A stretch of DNA of 52,725 nt from an uncultured Bacteroidota bacterium (GCA_902778925.1 CACYZN010000006.1:1-52725); one strand, 5' to 3'. Shown: positions 15,351 through 24,817, counted from the stretch's first letter. Numbers and translations are program-made. Notes: generated from the sequence alone by a model not told the origin.

Positions 15351-15836
15351 ATGATACAGGTAAAAGAAAAGAGCTTGATTGGCTTCGTGGCACTCGATGC
15401 GGCGTTGGTCGCAATGGCATGTCTGGTGCCGGCGGCATCGCATCTGTTTGCTGTGCCTCTCTTCAAGTTCAACCCCATGTTGGCTGTTCTGTTGGCCGGT
15501 ATGCTGATAGGCCGCGACTGGCGCAACTCGATGGTGCTGGCGGTGTTGCTGCCGTTGGTAAGTAGTCTGCTCACCGGTATGCCGGTGGCACCTAAGATGG
15601 TGTGTATGATGGCCGAGATGGCTACGGTGGTGGGTGTCTTTGCTATGGTCTCGCGCCGTTGGAAAGCGCTCCCTGCCATCCTGACGGCTATCATGGCCGG
15701 TAAGGCCGTATACTACGGAATGAAAGCCATCGTCGTCGCTCCTGCTGTGCTCGTGGGCACCGACTGGAAGTTGCAACTGCTGGCCGTGCTGCTGTGGGGC
15801 GGCCTGTTCGCATTGCTCCACAAGCGCGTCAAATGA
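15351..15836 (+). CDS. Small integral membrane protein, function unknown
   Basis: 161 residues, nearly all hydrophobic, with about five membrane spans (LIGFVALDAALVAMACLVPA, PMLAVLLAGMLIG, MVLAVLLPLVSSLLTGM, LQLLAVLLWGGLFALL). The pattern of short spans resembles S components of ECF-type transporters, but no substrate signature is visible. Its stop overlaps the next start as ATGA, so it is translationally coupled with the cytidylyltransferase and belongs to the same transcript. Confidence 0.6.
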   Translation: MIQVKEKSLIGFVALDAALVAMACLVPAASHLFAVPLFKFNPMLAVLLAGMLIGRDWRNSMVLAVLLPLVSSLLTGMPVAPKMVCMMAEMATVVGVFAMVSRRWKALPAILTAIMAGKAVYYGMKAIVVAPAVLVGTDWKLQLLAVLLWGGLFALLHKRVK

Positions 15837-16555
15837 AGAATATAGCTGTCATACTCGCTGGCGGCTCCGGCAGCCGCATGGGCGGTCCGAAGCCAAAGCA
15901 GTTTATCGAGCTTGGCGACGGCCGCACGATTGTGGAACATGCTGTCGATGCTTTCGACAGTCATGGCGCCATCGACGAGGTGGCGGTGGTGATACACCCC
16001 GACTGGCATGACGAGATGCAGAAGACGGTGGAGCGCAACCATTGGGCAAAACTGCACGGGATTATCGATGGTGGTGCCGAACGCTATATGTCGTCCTTGA
16101 ATGCCATCATGGCTTTTATAGACGAGCCCGACGACACTAACTTGCTGCTGCACGATGCAGCACGTCCGTTTGTCTCGTCCGAGATTATCGACCGTGTTGT
16201 GGCAGCCCTCGTACGAAACGAGGCTGTGGGCGTGGCGGTACCGAGTACTGATACGGTGTGGGAAGTACACCCAGACTTCAGCGATGTGGATGGGATGACA
16301 AGCGAGAGGTTTGAGATGCCGCGTATTGTGGTAAGAATCCCCGAGCGGCGCTTGATGTGGCGCGCTCAGACACCGCAGGCTTTCCGCCTGCCGCTGATAA
16401 GAGATGCCTACCAGCGTGCACTTCAGGACCCGCAGTTCCAAGCTACCGACGACTGCGGCGTGGTGCGCAAATACATGCCGGGTGTGAAGATTACTGTCGT
16501 CGAGGGCTCCGAAGAAAACCGAAAGATAACGTTTGCAGAAGATATTAAAAACTGA
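15833..16555 (+). CDS. IspD/TarI-family cytidylyltransferase, first copy
   Basis: 240 residues from the ATG overlapping the previous stop. The CTP-binding signature is ILAGGSGSRMGGPKPKQF at 7-24; further motifs are LLHDAARPFVS, QTPQAFR and ATDDCGVV. Sequence details (HPDWHDEM, a Glu-Glu-Asn before the last KITF.ED) resemble the Bacteroidota ribitol-5-phosphate cytidylyltransferases more than MEP-pathway IspD. It would transfer CMP from CTP to an alditol phosphate. Base composition is host-like and GC-rich, unlike the next gene. A role as the cell's IspD cannot be excluded. Confidence 0.7.
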   Translation: MKNIAVILAGGSGSRMGGPKPKQFIELGDGRTIVEHAVDAFDSHGAIDEVAVVIHPDWHDEMQKTVERNHWAKLHGIIDGGAERYMSSLNAIMAFIDEPDDTNLLLHDAARPFVSSEIIDRVVAALVRNEAVGVAVPSTDTVWEVHPDFSDVDGMTSERFEMPRIVVRIPERRLMWRAQTPQAFRLPLIRDAYQRALQDPQFQATDDCGVVRKYMPGVKITVVEGSEENRKITFAEDIKN

Positions 16556-16641
16556 CAATCAAAAACTGGTAGATGTCAAACCGATTATTTCTCCGCGGAG
16601 ATATGTAATGATAAATGAAATACTAAGAGTATACGAAATAA

Positions 16642-17346
16642 ATGAAGAATATTGCAGTGATATTAGCAGGGGGTGTGGGGTCAAGAATGGGCCTTGATAT
16701 TCCTAAGCAATACGTTGAAGTTTCTGGGAAGCCGGTTGTGGGTTATTGTATTGATGTGATGCTTAACCATGAGTCTGTTGATTGTATTATTATTGGTGTT
16801 GCAGATTGTTGGAAGACTTATGTGGAAAAATATGTCTCTCAGAGTGATGTTACAAAGCCTGTTTATTATGCGAAACCCGGAGAAACGAGACAGGAATCAA
16901 TATTAAATACTCTTGAAGTAATAAAATCTATTGGGGCAGAGGATGGTGATGTCGTATTAATACATGATGGTGCTCGCCCAATGGTTAGCAAAGAAATTGT
17001 ATCTAGATGCCTTGAGGCTACATTATCTGCGGATGCTGTTTTACCAGTAGTACCGATGAAAGATACTGTCTATATGAGCAATGATGGCAGGCATATTGAT
17101 TCATTGATTGAACGTAGGACATTGTGGAGAGGACAGGCTCCAGAGGCATTTAGATTTGGACCGTATTATAATATCAACAAAAGCATGAGTCGTGGTGAGT
17201 TGGCCAAGATCACAGGTAGTACGGAAATAGCATACCGTGCAGGAATGAATTGTGTATTGGTTGAAGGTGAGGAAAGTAATTTTAAGATAACTACCCCGGA
17301 GGATTTGTCACATTTTGAAAAACTTATAATGGATGAAAGCTTATAA
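16642..17346 (+). CDS. IspD/TarI-family cytidylyltransferase, second copy
   Basis: 234 residues, beginning MKNIAVILAGGVGSRMG like the first copy but otherwise divergent and clearly AT-rich. Signature PKQY at about 21-24, LIHDGARPMVS, RGQAPEAFR (Ala where relatives have Thr) and GEESNFKITTPEDL near the end. By family it makes a CDP-alditol. The start of the dehydrogenase overlaps its end by 14 bases, so this copy is the one coupled to the polyol pathway genes. The 86 bases in front hold a short palindrome (ctccgcggag) and no clear promoter. Confidence 0.75.
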   Translation: MKNIAVILAGGVGSRMGLDIPKQYVEVSGKPVVGYCIDVMLNHESVDCIIIGVADCWKTYVEKYVSQSDVTKPVYYAKPGETRQESILNTLEVIKSIGAEDGDVVLIHDGARPMVSKEIVSRCLEATLSADAVLPVVPMKDTVYMSNDGRHIDSLIERRTLWRGQAPEAFRFGPYYNINKSMSRGELAKITGSTEIAYRAGMNCVLVEGEESNFKITTPEDLSHFEKLIMDESL

Positions 17347-18343
17347 CTTACATGCTGTGGGTGATTTGAGGTATGAAGACCTCGATATGCCATGCTGTCC
17401 GTCAGGGTGGGCTTTAGTAGAGGTAAGAGCTGCAGGAATATGTAGTTCGGATATACCTCGAATATTCACCAAAGGTACATACCATTTCCCTACGGTACCT
17501 GGACATGAGTTTTCAGGGGTGGTACATTCTGTTGCAGATTCATTGAGCGATTCTTTAGTAGGGAGCCCTGTGGGAGTTTTCCCTTTGATTCCATGTCGTA
17601 AGTGTGCATCGTGTAAAGAACATCGGTATGAGACTTGCTCAAATTATGACTATATAGGATCTCGTCGAGATGGAGCTTTCGCAGAATATGTGGCTGTGCC
17701 AATATGGAATTTAGTTAGATTACCTCATGGAATATCTTTTGAGACTGCAGCCATGATGGAACCGTTGGCTGTTGCGTTACACTCACTGAAACAAGGTAAG
17801 CTTGAATCGGGAATGAATGTAGCAATCGTAGGTACTGGCATGATAGGTATTGCGGCAGGTCAATGGGCTAAAAAACTTGGAGCCAGTAATGTAATTGTAT
17901 TGGGACGAAGCGATGCTAAACGTGAAATGGTAGAACGGTGTGGCTTGAAATATGGTGTTGGAACAGAAACAGATGGTGGGTATGACTTTGTGCTAGAAGC
18001 TGTGGGAACTCCAGAATCAGTTGACCTTACGCTTGAACTTGTGCGAAGTGGCGGACATGTTGTCCTTATGGGAAATCCTAGCGGGGAGATGACATTAAGC
18101 CAAGCATCCTATTGGAAGATTTTACGTAAGCAACTTGTGGTATCGGGAACCTGGAATTCTTCGTATGACGGTGAGGAGCCTTCAGACTGGATGGAGGTGC
18201 GAACGGCTTTGTCAGATAAAAGTATTACTACCGAGGGACTAATTACGCACCGTTATGACCAGGCTGAGTTCACAAAGGGGCTGAAAATGATGAGAGAGCA
18301 TAAAGAACCTTTTTGTAAGGTAATGACATTGTGGAACCAATAA
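17333..18343 (+). CDS. Zinc alcohol dehydrogenase, GatD/TarJ-like polyol-phosphate dehydrogenase
   Basis: 336 residues of the medium-chain family. Catalytic zinc ligands: C37 (GICSSD), H58-E59 (GHEFSG) and E143 (MEP). Structural zinc: C88, C91, C94, C102. The nucleotide fold is GTGMIGIAAG (167-176). The second beta strand ends LGRSDAKR rather than in Asp, which suggests NADP(H), as in TarJ. Together with the cytidylyltransferase it would reduce a ketopentose phosphate to the alditol phosphate that is then activated. Galactitol- or sorbitol-phosphate substrates are alternatives. It overlaps the gene before and lies 7 bases from the next. Confidence 0.8.
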   Translation: MKAYNLHAVGDLRYEDLDMPCCPSGWALVEVRAAGICSSDIPRIFTKGTYHFPTVPGHEFSGVVHSVADSLSDSLVGSPVGVFPLIPCRKCASCKEHRYETCSNYDYIGSRRDGAFAEYVAVPIWNLVRLPHGISFETAAMMEPLAVALHSLKQGKLESGMNVAIVGTGMIGIAAGQWAKKLGASNVIVLGRSDAKREMVERCGLKYGVGTETDGGYDFVLEAVGTPESVDLTLELVRSGGHVVLMGNPSGEMTLSQASYWKILRKQLVVSGTWNSSYDGEEPSDWMEVRTALSDKSITTEGLITHRYDQAEFTKGLKMMREHKEPFCKVMTLWNQ

Positions 18344-18350
18344 TCAATAA

Positions 18351-19028
18351 ATGAATATGAGAAAAGGTGAGATATCTGCATCTATGATGTGCTCCGATCT
18401 TGTTAATCTGAAAGAAACGCTGAAGATATTTGAAGATGAAGGAGTGGAATATCTTCATATTGATATGATGGATGGTATTTTTGTTCCAAATTTTGGTTTG
18501 GGAGTAGATTATATTCGTAGTATTCGAGAATTGACCTCCATCCCTTTGGATTTACATATGATGATAAAAGATCCAGAATATAAGTTTCAATGGATAGGTA
18601 TTAAAGAGACAGATATTGTATCAGTGCATTATGAGAGTACTTTTCAGGTGCAACGTGCTTTGGATTTTTTACAACCATATGGATGTAAGCGTTTTTTGGC
18701 CATAAATCCGGCAACCCCAATATCAGCATTAGAAGAAGTACTTGACTATATTGATGGAATAAACATCCTTATGGTAAATCCTGGTTTTGCTGGCCAAAAA
18801 ATGGTTCCAAGTACTGTAAGGAAAGTTCAGAAAATAAGTGAAATGTTGAGGGGCGAGAAGCATACAGACATTATAATGGAGGTTGATGGTAATATTACTC
18901 CCGAAAATGCGTCGATGTTACGTCAGTTTGGCGCATCCATATTTGTTGCAGGTACTTCTAGTATTTTTAAGGGCGGGATTGAACACTATAAAAACAATAT
19001 AGAAGTTTTGCGTCGTGCAATTGCTTGA
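18351..19028 (+). CDS. Ribulose-phosphate 3-epimerase family protein
   Basis: 225 residues. Active-site motifs are intact: HIDMMDG (36-42), LDLHMM with H69, MVNPGFAGQKM (141-151) and MEVDGNI with D179. The family interconverts D-ribulose- and D-xylulose-5-phosphate, or acts on allulose-6-phosphate. It sits inside an AT-rich polyol operon rather than with pentose-phosphate genes, so it probably supplies the ketose phosphate for the neighbouring dehydrogenase. Second-position start (MNM) leaves a choice of two Met. The following gene begins within its last codons. Confidence 0.85.
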   Translation: MNMRKGEISASMMCSDLVNLKETLKIFEDEGVEYLHIDMMDGIFVPNFGLGVDYIRSIRELTSIPLDLHMMIKDPEYKFQWIGIKETDIVSVHYESTFQVQRALDFLQPYGCKRFLAINPATPISALEEVLDYIDGINILMVNPGFAGQKMVPSTVRKVQKISEMLRGEKHTDIIMEVDGNITPENASMLRQFGASIFVAGTSSIFKGGIEHYKNNIEVLRRAIA

Positions 19029-20310
19029 TAGATATAATTTACGGTTATTATTGAATTACTTTGACCTGCTACGTTGTAAATTCCCACCAATAAGACGGTG
19101 GTATATTAATCTCTTCGCCAAATCGCAGCAGCGAGCAGCTCGGGCATTGCAAGGTAAAACGGTTATTAACGTAGCATTTCAACTAACTAATTCTAGTTCA
19201 TGGAAAAATGATTACCTATTCAGTGCCATGGTACAATCAAGGCGATACCATCCCTATATTGTTATTATGCCTCCAACCTATTTCCGTCATAATGACCAAA
19301 AGAGTATTGATGCAACCATTGATGCGACCGAGTGTTATGTAAAGAAAAAGGGCTATGAGTATATTCTTCCTTATGACCGACAGCATCATCGTTGGTTGGA
19401 TTTTCGCCGTAAGATGAAGCCGGATATAATGATTTTTTCTGTTCCATATAAGGACACCCCTCCACGATACTATATCTATCGTTTCCGTCATACTTTAACG
19501 TGCTTGATTCCCTACGGTTTTTCGTCACTTAATCTATTAAAACTAAATTATGGGTTAATATTTCATGGTTTGGTTGGGATGTTTATGGTTGAAACAACAA
19601 TCCATAAACAGACCGCAGCTTCTGTGGCCTTTAACAAGGCTGTCAACTGTGTTGTGACAGGTTATCCGGGAATTGAGGTATTTATGCATAAGGATTATGT
19701 GCCGCAGATGTTATGGAAACCTCAGGAGACAAATAAACGTCGTGTCATTTGGGCCCCACACCATACAATTGACGGAGGGGCGGATATCTCGACATTCCTT
19801 CGGTATTATGATGATATGCTTGTTTTGGCTGAGCGTTATGCTGATAAGGTTCAATTTGTATTCAAGCCCCATCCTGTACTGCAGATGAAACTTCATAAAC
19901 TATGGGGTGAAGAACGTACGAAAGAATACTATCAACGATGGCAGTCGCTTTCAAATGCCCAACTAGAAGAGGGGCCATATGTTGACATTTTTCTCACAAG
20001 CGATGCGCTAATCCATGATTGTGGATCGTTTACGGCGGAATATCTTTATGTTGGTAAACCTTGTATGTATCTTGTTAGCGACGGTGACATGGAGGCCAAG
20101 TTCAGTACTTTTGGCAAGATGGCTTTCGCTCAATACTACAAGGGCCGTTCGCTGGTGGATATTGAGAACTTTATCGAACAAGTGGTTATCGCCGGCGACG
20201 ACCCGATGGCGGAACAAAGACATCAATTCTATAAAGACTACTTGTATTCTAACAAGATGCCATCTGAACGTATTCTGGCGGCTATCGAGGATATGATAAA
20301 CAAAGACTGA
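19015..20310 (+). CDS. CDP-glycerol/CDP-polyol phosphotransferase family protein
   Basis: 431 residues. Motifs of the TagB/TagF/TarL family: VIWAPHHT (244-251), FKPHP (283-287) and DALIHDCGSFTAEY with KPCMYL (330-352). It is expected to transfer an alditol phosphate from its CDP form to a glycan at the cytoplasmic membrane. Start: GTG 19015, overlapping the epimerase by 14 bases; no in-frame ATG occurs before codon 72. The N-terminal 50 residues are basic and aromatic, fitting membrane association. Base composition moves back from AT-rich to GC-rich along this gene. Substrate is inferred from the neighbours. Confidence 0.8.
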   Translation: MQLLDRYNLRLLLNYFDLLRCKFPPIRRWYINLFAKSQQRAARALQGKTVINVAFQLTNSSSWKNDYLFSAMVQSRRYHPYIVIMPPTYFRHNDQKSIDATIDATECYVKKKGYEYILPYDRQHHRWLDFRRKMKPDIMIFSVPYKDTPPRYYIYRFRHTLTCLIPYGFSSLNLLKLNYGLIFHGLVGMFMVETTIHKQTAASVAFNKAVNCVVTGYPGIEVFMHKDYVPQMLWKPQETNKRRVIWAPHHTIDGGADISTFLRYYDDMLVLAERYADKVQFVFKPHPVLQMKLHKLWGEERTKEYYQRWQSLSNAQLEEGPYVDIFLTSDALIHDCGSFTAEYLYVGKPCMYLVSDGDMEAKFSTFGKMAFAQYYKGRSLVDIENFIEQVVIAGDDPMAEQRHQFYKDYLYSNKMPSERILAAIEDMINKD

Positions 20311-20312
20311 AT

Positions 20313-21302
20313 ATGGCGAAAGTATCCATAATTGTGCCTGTCTACGGCGTTGAGGACTATATAGAGCATTGTGTCAGCAGTCTTCTTGAGCAGACGCTCG
20401 ACGATATGGAGTTTATCTTCGTCGACGACCATTCGCCCGACAGCAGTATGGATATTGTACGCCTCCTTGTCAAAGGTCATCCTCGCGAGAAACAGTTTGT
20501 CTTTGTCCAGACTCCACAAAACGGAGGTGCTGGGCCTGCCCGCAACTATGGCCTCACCTTTGCTACAGGCGAATACATCGGCTTTGTCGATAGCGATGAC
20601 TGGGTATCGCCCGAGGCCTATCGGCACCTCTACGAGGCTGCCAAAGCATCCGATGTCGACCTCTGCTATGGCCATGCTGTGAAGCACTTCGAGGATGGAC
20701 ATCATGATGTGGAAGCACACAATCCTATTGTAGGCACAGGTGAATTTACCCACGACCGCCGAGCCTCTTTCCTGGTCAATTACGCCGCCTTCTTTACCAC
20801 TTTTATCTACCGCCGTTCTTTCCTTGAAGCCGCGTCGGTGGGCTTCTACAGCAGTGGCTGGTCCGAAGACAGTTATTTCCTGGCATGTGCCCTCTTCTCG
20901 GCAACTTCGATAACTACCATCCCCGATGTCTTCTACCACTACCGCATCCGTCCCAATTCGGCGAGTACACGCACCGACGGCGGCAAGTACCTCACCCGTA
21001 TGGCTGTATATGACGATGTGATGACAAGGGCCAAGCAAACGTTGTACGAGGAGTTCAAGGATGAAGTAGATTTCCTCTATATCAAGAAGGGTATCCTCTC
21101 CACCGCGCGTGACTATGTCGGCGGCGTTGCCAGACCGAAGGCCTCGGTGCTGCGGTCGATAACCGCGCATCTGTGTGAACAACTTCCGCAATACAGGCGC
21201 AACCCCTATCTGCGCCGCAGCCTTTCTATATCCGCTCTGCTCGGCCTCATGTCCCACTGCCCTTTGTTGGCTATCCAGGCCTTCAAGGTGCTTGACCGAT
21301 AA
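20313..21302 (+). CDS. Family 2 glycosyltransferase
   Basis: 329 residues with a GT-A fold start (KVSIIVPVYGVEDYIEHCVSS), D38-D39 in IFVDDHSPDSS and the metal-binding FVDSDDW at 91-97. It starts 2 bases after the phosphotransferase stop, so they are co-transcribed. Inverting GT2 enzymes of this type add sugars to capsule or O-antigen units; donor and acceptor cannot be told. Codon use is GC-rich like the host. Confidence 0.9.
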   Translation: MAKVSIIVPVYGVEDYIEHCVSSLLEQTLDDMEFIFVDDHSPDSSMDIVRLLVKGHPREKQFVFVQTPQNGGAGPARNYGLTFATGEYIGFVDSDDWVSPEAYRHLYEAAKASDVDLCYGHAVKHFEDGHHDVEAHNPIVGTGEFTHDRRASFLVNYAAFFTTFIYRRSFLEAASVGFYSSGWSEDSYFLACALFSATSITTIPDVFYHYRIRPNSASTRTDGGKYLTRMAVYDDVMTRAKQTLYEEFKDEVDFLYIKKGILSTARDYVGGVARPKASVLRSITAHLCEQLPQYRRNPYLRRSLSISALLGLMSHCPLLAIQAFKVLDR

Positions 21303-21305
21303 TAT

Positions 21306-22352
21306 ATGGAAGCAAATAAGTTATCTACTGCTGCACCACGCCAGTCCAACATGGAACTGTTGCGCATAGTGGCAATGCTTTTGGTCATGATTGTCCATGC
21401 CGACTTCCGGGCTCTCTCGGTGCCGTCGGTGGCCGACTTCGACAGTGACACTGTCCGCACGGTGATGAGGCTTGTCTTCGAGTCGCTATCCATTATCTGT
21501 GTCAATACCTTCGTCCTGCTCTCAGGTTGGTTCGGCATTCACTTCAAGTTCTCGCGCTTGTGGGAATTCCTTTTCCAGATAGCCTTCTTTATCGTGCTCT
21601 TCTACGGCTTGGCCGTGGTGACGCGACCCGACAAGGCTCTCACTCTGTCCGGAGCATCCAACCTGTTGTTGCTTGGCCAGTGGGACTACTGGTTTGTCAA
21701 GTGTTACCTGATGCTCTATATCTTCAGTCCTGTGCTTAACGCCTTCGTAGAACATGCCACACGGCGCCAGTTTGCCACCGTGCTGGTGCTCTTCTATGCC
21801 TTCCAGACGGTCTACGGTCTGGTCGGTGGAGCTGAGTGGTTCCAGTTGGGCTACTCCGGACTCTCGTTCATGGGACTGTATCTGCTGGCTCGTTATGTGC
21901 GCCTTTATCCTTGTCGACTCACCCAGCTGCGGTGGAGCACCGACCTGGCCATATACCTCGTTCTGGCCGCTGCTATGACGCTCATAGGCGTGGCCGTACT
22001 GGCCGCCGGCCTCGACCCACGCCTCATCAACCGGCTCTATGCTTACACCTCGCCGTTCGTCATCGTGGCGGCGCTCTATTTCCTCCTGATGTTCTCCAAG
22101 TTCAAGATGCCGCACATCCCCATCGTCAACTGGATTGCTTCGTCGTGCTTTGCCATCTATCTGGTGCACAGCAACAGCTGGGTGGGCGATGCCTACTACG
22201 ACTCCTTTATAAGACAGATGTTCGCCACATATAGCGGACTTCCGTTCTTGTGGCGAACATCGCTGTTTATCATTGCTGTCTTCTGCCTGTCGATATTGCT
22301 CGACAAGGTACGCGGCGCCCTTTATTCGTTGCTTTTGCGTCTGCGCAAGTAG
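21306..22352 (+). CDS. Acyltransferase 3 family membrane protein
   Basis: 348 residues, about ten membrane spans. It begins with the family signature (NMELLRIVAMLLVMIVHADF, with the conserved His). Such enzymes O-acetylate surface sugars or other envelope molecules. It lies 3 bases after the GT2 gene and closes the surface-polymer operon. Its last 31 bases overlap the end of the convergent yfhO-like gene. Confidence 0.85.
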   Translation: MEANKLSTAAPRQSNMELLRIVAMLLVMIVHADFRALSVPSVADFDSDTVRTVMRLVFESLSIICVNTFVLLSGWFGIHFKFSRLWEFLFQIAFFIVLFYGLAVVTRPDKALTLSGASNLLLLGQWDYWFVKCYLMLYIFSPVLNAFVEHATRRQFATVLVLFYAFQTVYGLVGGAEWFQLGYSGLSFMGLYLLARYVRLYPCRLTQLRWSTDLAIYLVLAAAMTLIGVAVLAAGLDPRLINRLYAYTSPFVIVAALYFLLMFSKFKMPHIPIVNWIASSCFAIYLVHSNSWVGDAYYDSFIRQMFATYSGLPFLWRTSLFIIAVFCLSILLDKVRGALYSLLLRLRK

Positions 22353-24817
22353 ACCAGTGCTATGCCTCCGGCCATGACCAACAGGGTGGCAATGGATATG
22401 GCCAATGTCATATTGTCCAGCTTGTGCATCTTGGGAGCTTCGTTCTTGAACTCGATTATGTGGTCGCCGGCAGGTATCACCATGGCGCGCAGCACGTAGT
22501 CGGCCCGCAGGTATTCGGCTGGCTTGCCGTCGATATAGGCGAACCAGTCTGGTGCATAGTGTATCTCGCTGAACACAGCCAGGCGTTCGGTTGCGCTGTG
22601 GCTGCGGTATTTCACATAGTCGGGGTTGAACTTGGTTTGCCGCTCCAGGTAGATGGTGTCGCCCTCGGTGGCAGTCCAGCTGCGGCCGTCCACAGCCCAG
22701 AGGCTGGTGTCGACCACGGCGGTGGTGGCCGGGACAATAGTGTTCAGTGCCAGTATTTCGTCGTTGGCGCTGCCTACAGCCTTTAGCTCGTCGACAAACC
22801 ACACGTTGCCTAGCGCCTCGGGATTGCGCGACACTACAGGACCCTGGTTGGTGCGCTGCACGATATACCGCGTGTTGAGCATGTTGAGCACTTGCATATT
22901 TATGTGGCGGCTCAAGTAGAAGTCTATCAGGTTCTGGTAGCGGCTCAGCTTGGCGGCACTGTAGCCACCCACTTGGTTGTGGAAGGCCGACGGCTTGCTG
23001 TCGTTGAAGGTGTTCACTGCCAGGTTCAGCACGCGGTAGTCGTGGTCGCCAAAGTAGTTGGCCTGCTCGTCGATGTCGTAGTCCCACTGGTCGCGACGCA
23101 GCTCCAGCTTGTTCTTGGCCACAAACTTGTCGCTGTCGAGGTATCGGCGGTCCACAGTCCACAGGTCTACCACCACCAGTACGCCCAGCAGCGCAATGGC
23201 GATGCCGGCCTTGCGCAGCTTCTCGTTGTTGTAAAGCCACATCACGGCAGCGGCGGCCACTATGAATGCCAGCGAGCGCCACGAGTCGCTACGCATCAGT
23301 GCGGCACGGTCGCTCACAAGCACCGACTTGATCATGTCCCAGTTGCTGCCATACTGTGCAGCCATCTGCTGGTCCGACATACCGCTGAACGAGAACGAGC
23401 CGCTGGCCACCAGCACGCCCAGTATGGCCACCGCCCATGTGCCGGTGGCAATATACAGTGCGCGGTTGATGCGCTTGCGGTCGCGTTCCGGGTCGAAGAC
23501 GGCCTTCAGCGTGAGCACAGCCAGTATCACCATGCACACATTGGCCAGCACCAGTGCCATGCTCGGCGTGCGGAACTTGTTGTACAACGGCACGTTGTTG
23601 AACACCCACTCGTTGAAGCCCATCAGGTTGTGGCCCCACGAGAGCAGTATGGCCAGCACCGAGGCCGCCAGCACCCACCACCGTTCCGGTCCGCGGGTGA
23701 CCATCATGCCCATCAAGAATAGCAGCATCACCACAGCGCCGAAGTACACCGGACCGCTGGTGAACGGCTGGTCACCCCAGTACAGAGGCGCCTGCTCCTG
23801 GTGGAAGGTCTTGTAGAACGAGCTGTTGGTGCCCACCTTCTCGCCGCTACCGCCGCCCAGTGCACCGGGCACCAGCAGGGTGTAGGTCTCGCCCACACCG
23901 TAGCTCCAGTTGAAGGCATAGTCTATATCAAGTCCGGTGGCGGTATTCTCCACCCGCTGTCCGTCGTTCTCCTCGCCGTACAGGTTGGCCGGCGTGACCG
24001 TCAGCTCGTTGCCGCCGCGCATGGTGTATTTGGCATACTCTTCGTTCACCAGCAGCAGGCGTGCGTTGCAGCCAAACGCCAGCAGGGCTCCCACTGCCAG
24101 CAGCCCCACCTTGGCCATGAACGAAGGCAGTGCCTTCCTCTGTATGGCCACCACCAGGTAGGCCACTCCGATGGCTACGCAGGCTATGGCGGTGTAGAAG
24201 GTAATCTGCACATGGTTGAACGCAATCTGCACTATCAGCGACAGCGTGAACAGCAGCAGTCCCCACAGCGCGCGGCGGCGACGGCTGGAAGCCGTGGCCT
24301 CCTTGTCGACGGCGGCCCGCAGTGCCAGCGTCATGCCAGCCAGTATCGGCGCCATCATGCCCATCGCCCATGCCTTGGTCACATGTCCGGCCTCGACGAT
24401 GATGATATTGTAGCTGCCCAGTCCGAACCCGAGGGCACCCACTATGGCTATCCACGGCGACACGCCGAAGGCCAGCATGGCCACATAGAACCCCAGCAGG
24501 TACAGGAAGAGTATACCCACCGAGCGTCCCAGGCCGATGTGCTTCAGCACCACCGCATCCTTCAGAGGCTCGAACACCGAATGCTGTGCGTCGTAGGTAA
24601 TCTGGTAGCCAGGCATGCCGCCAAACATCGACGGAGCCCAGTTGGGGGTGCTGCCCGTCTGCTCGCGGGCCACCTGCTGCATACGCGCCATCGACTCGTA
24701 CTTCTGTATATCGCCCTGCACAATGGCCTTGCCCTGCAGTGCCGGTGCCATGTATATGCAGGCCACCGCCAGCATAAACACCACCATCCCCACATGAATA
24801 ACAATCTTCTTCTTCAT
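22322..24817 (-). CDS. YfhO-family multi-spanning membrane protein
   Basis: 831 residues. Residues 1-560 hold around a dozen membrane spans (GT-C-like architecture), with the YfhO opening (VHVGMVVFMLAVACIYMAPALQGK, then Q.GD..KY) and SMFGGMPGYQ. The last 250 residues are an extracytoplasmic domain ending in one span and a basic tail. In Gram-positive bacteria YfhO takes part in glycosylating lipoteichoic acid; in Bacteroidota it is common and unassigned. It lies downstream of the 7TM-HD gene (47-base gap) on the same strand and converges with the surface-polymer operon. Confidence 0.88.
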   Translation of the reverse strand: MKKKIVIHVGMVVFMLAVACIYMAPALQGKAIVQGDIQKYESMARMQQVAREQTGSTPNWAPSMFGGMPGYQITYDAQHSVFEPLKDAVVLKHIGLGRSVGILFLYLLGFYVAMLAFGVSPWIAIVGALGFGLGSYNIIIVEAGHVTKAWAMGMMAPILAGMTLALRAAVDKEATASSRRRRALWGLLLFTLSLIVQIAFNHVQITFYTAIACVAIGVAYLVVAIQRKALPSFMAKVGLLAVGALLAFGCNARLLLVNEEYAKYTMRGGNELTVTPANLYGEENDGQRVENTATGLDIDYAFNWSYGVGETYTLLVPGALGGGSGEKVGTNSSFYKTFHQEQAPLYWGDQPFTSGPVYFGAVVMLLFLMGMMVTRGPERWWVLAASVLAILLSWGHNLMGFNEWVFNNVPLYNKFRTPSMALVLANVCMVILAVLTLKAVFDPERDRKRINRALYIATGTWAVAILGVLVASGSFSFSGMSDQQMAAQYGSNWDMIKSVLVSDRAALMRSDSWRSLAFIVAAAAVMWLYNNEKLRKAGIAIALLGVLVVVDLWTVDRRYLDSDKFVAKNKLELRRDQWDYDIDEQANYFGDHDYRVLNLAVNTFNDSKPSAFHNQVGGYSAAKLSRYQNLIDFYLSRHINMQVLNMLNTRYIVQRTNQGPVVSRNPEALGNVWFVDELKAVGSANDEILALNTIVPATTAVVDTSLWAVDGRSWTATEGDTIYLERQTKFNPDYVKYRSHSATERLAVFSEIHYAPDWFAYIDGKPAEYLRADYVLRAMVIPAGDHIIEFKNEAPKMHKLDNMTLAISIATLLVMAGGIALVYLRRRKSNE

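Noticed and set aside
15833-16555. Plain IspD of the MEP isoprenoid pathway
   Set aside because: Details match ribitol-5-phosphate cytidylyltransferases better and the locus is a polyol/surface cluster; kept only as an alternative.
18351-19028. Housekeeping ribulose-phosphate 3-epimerase
   Set aside because: AT-rich, embedded between polyol genes with overlaps; a pathway-dedicated copy is more likely, though biochemistry may be the same.
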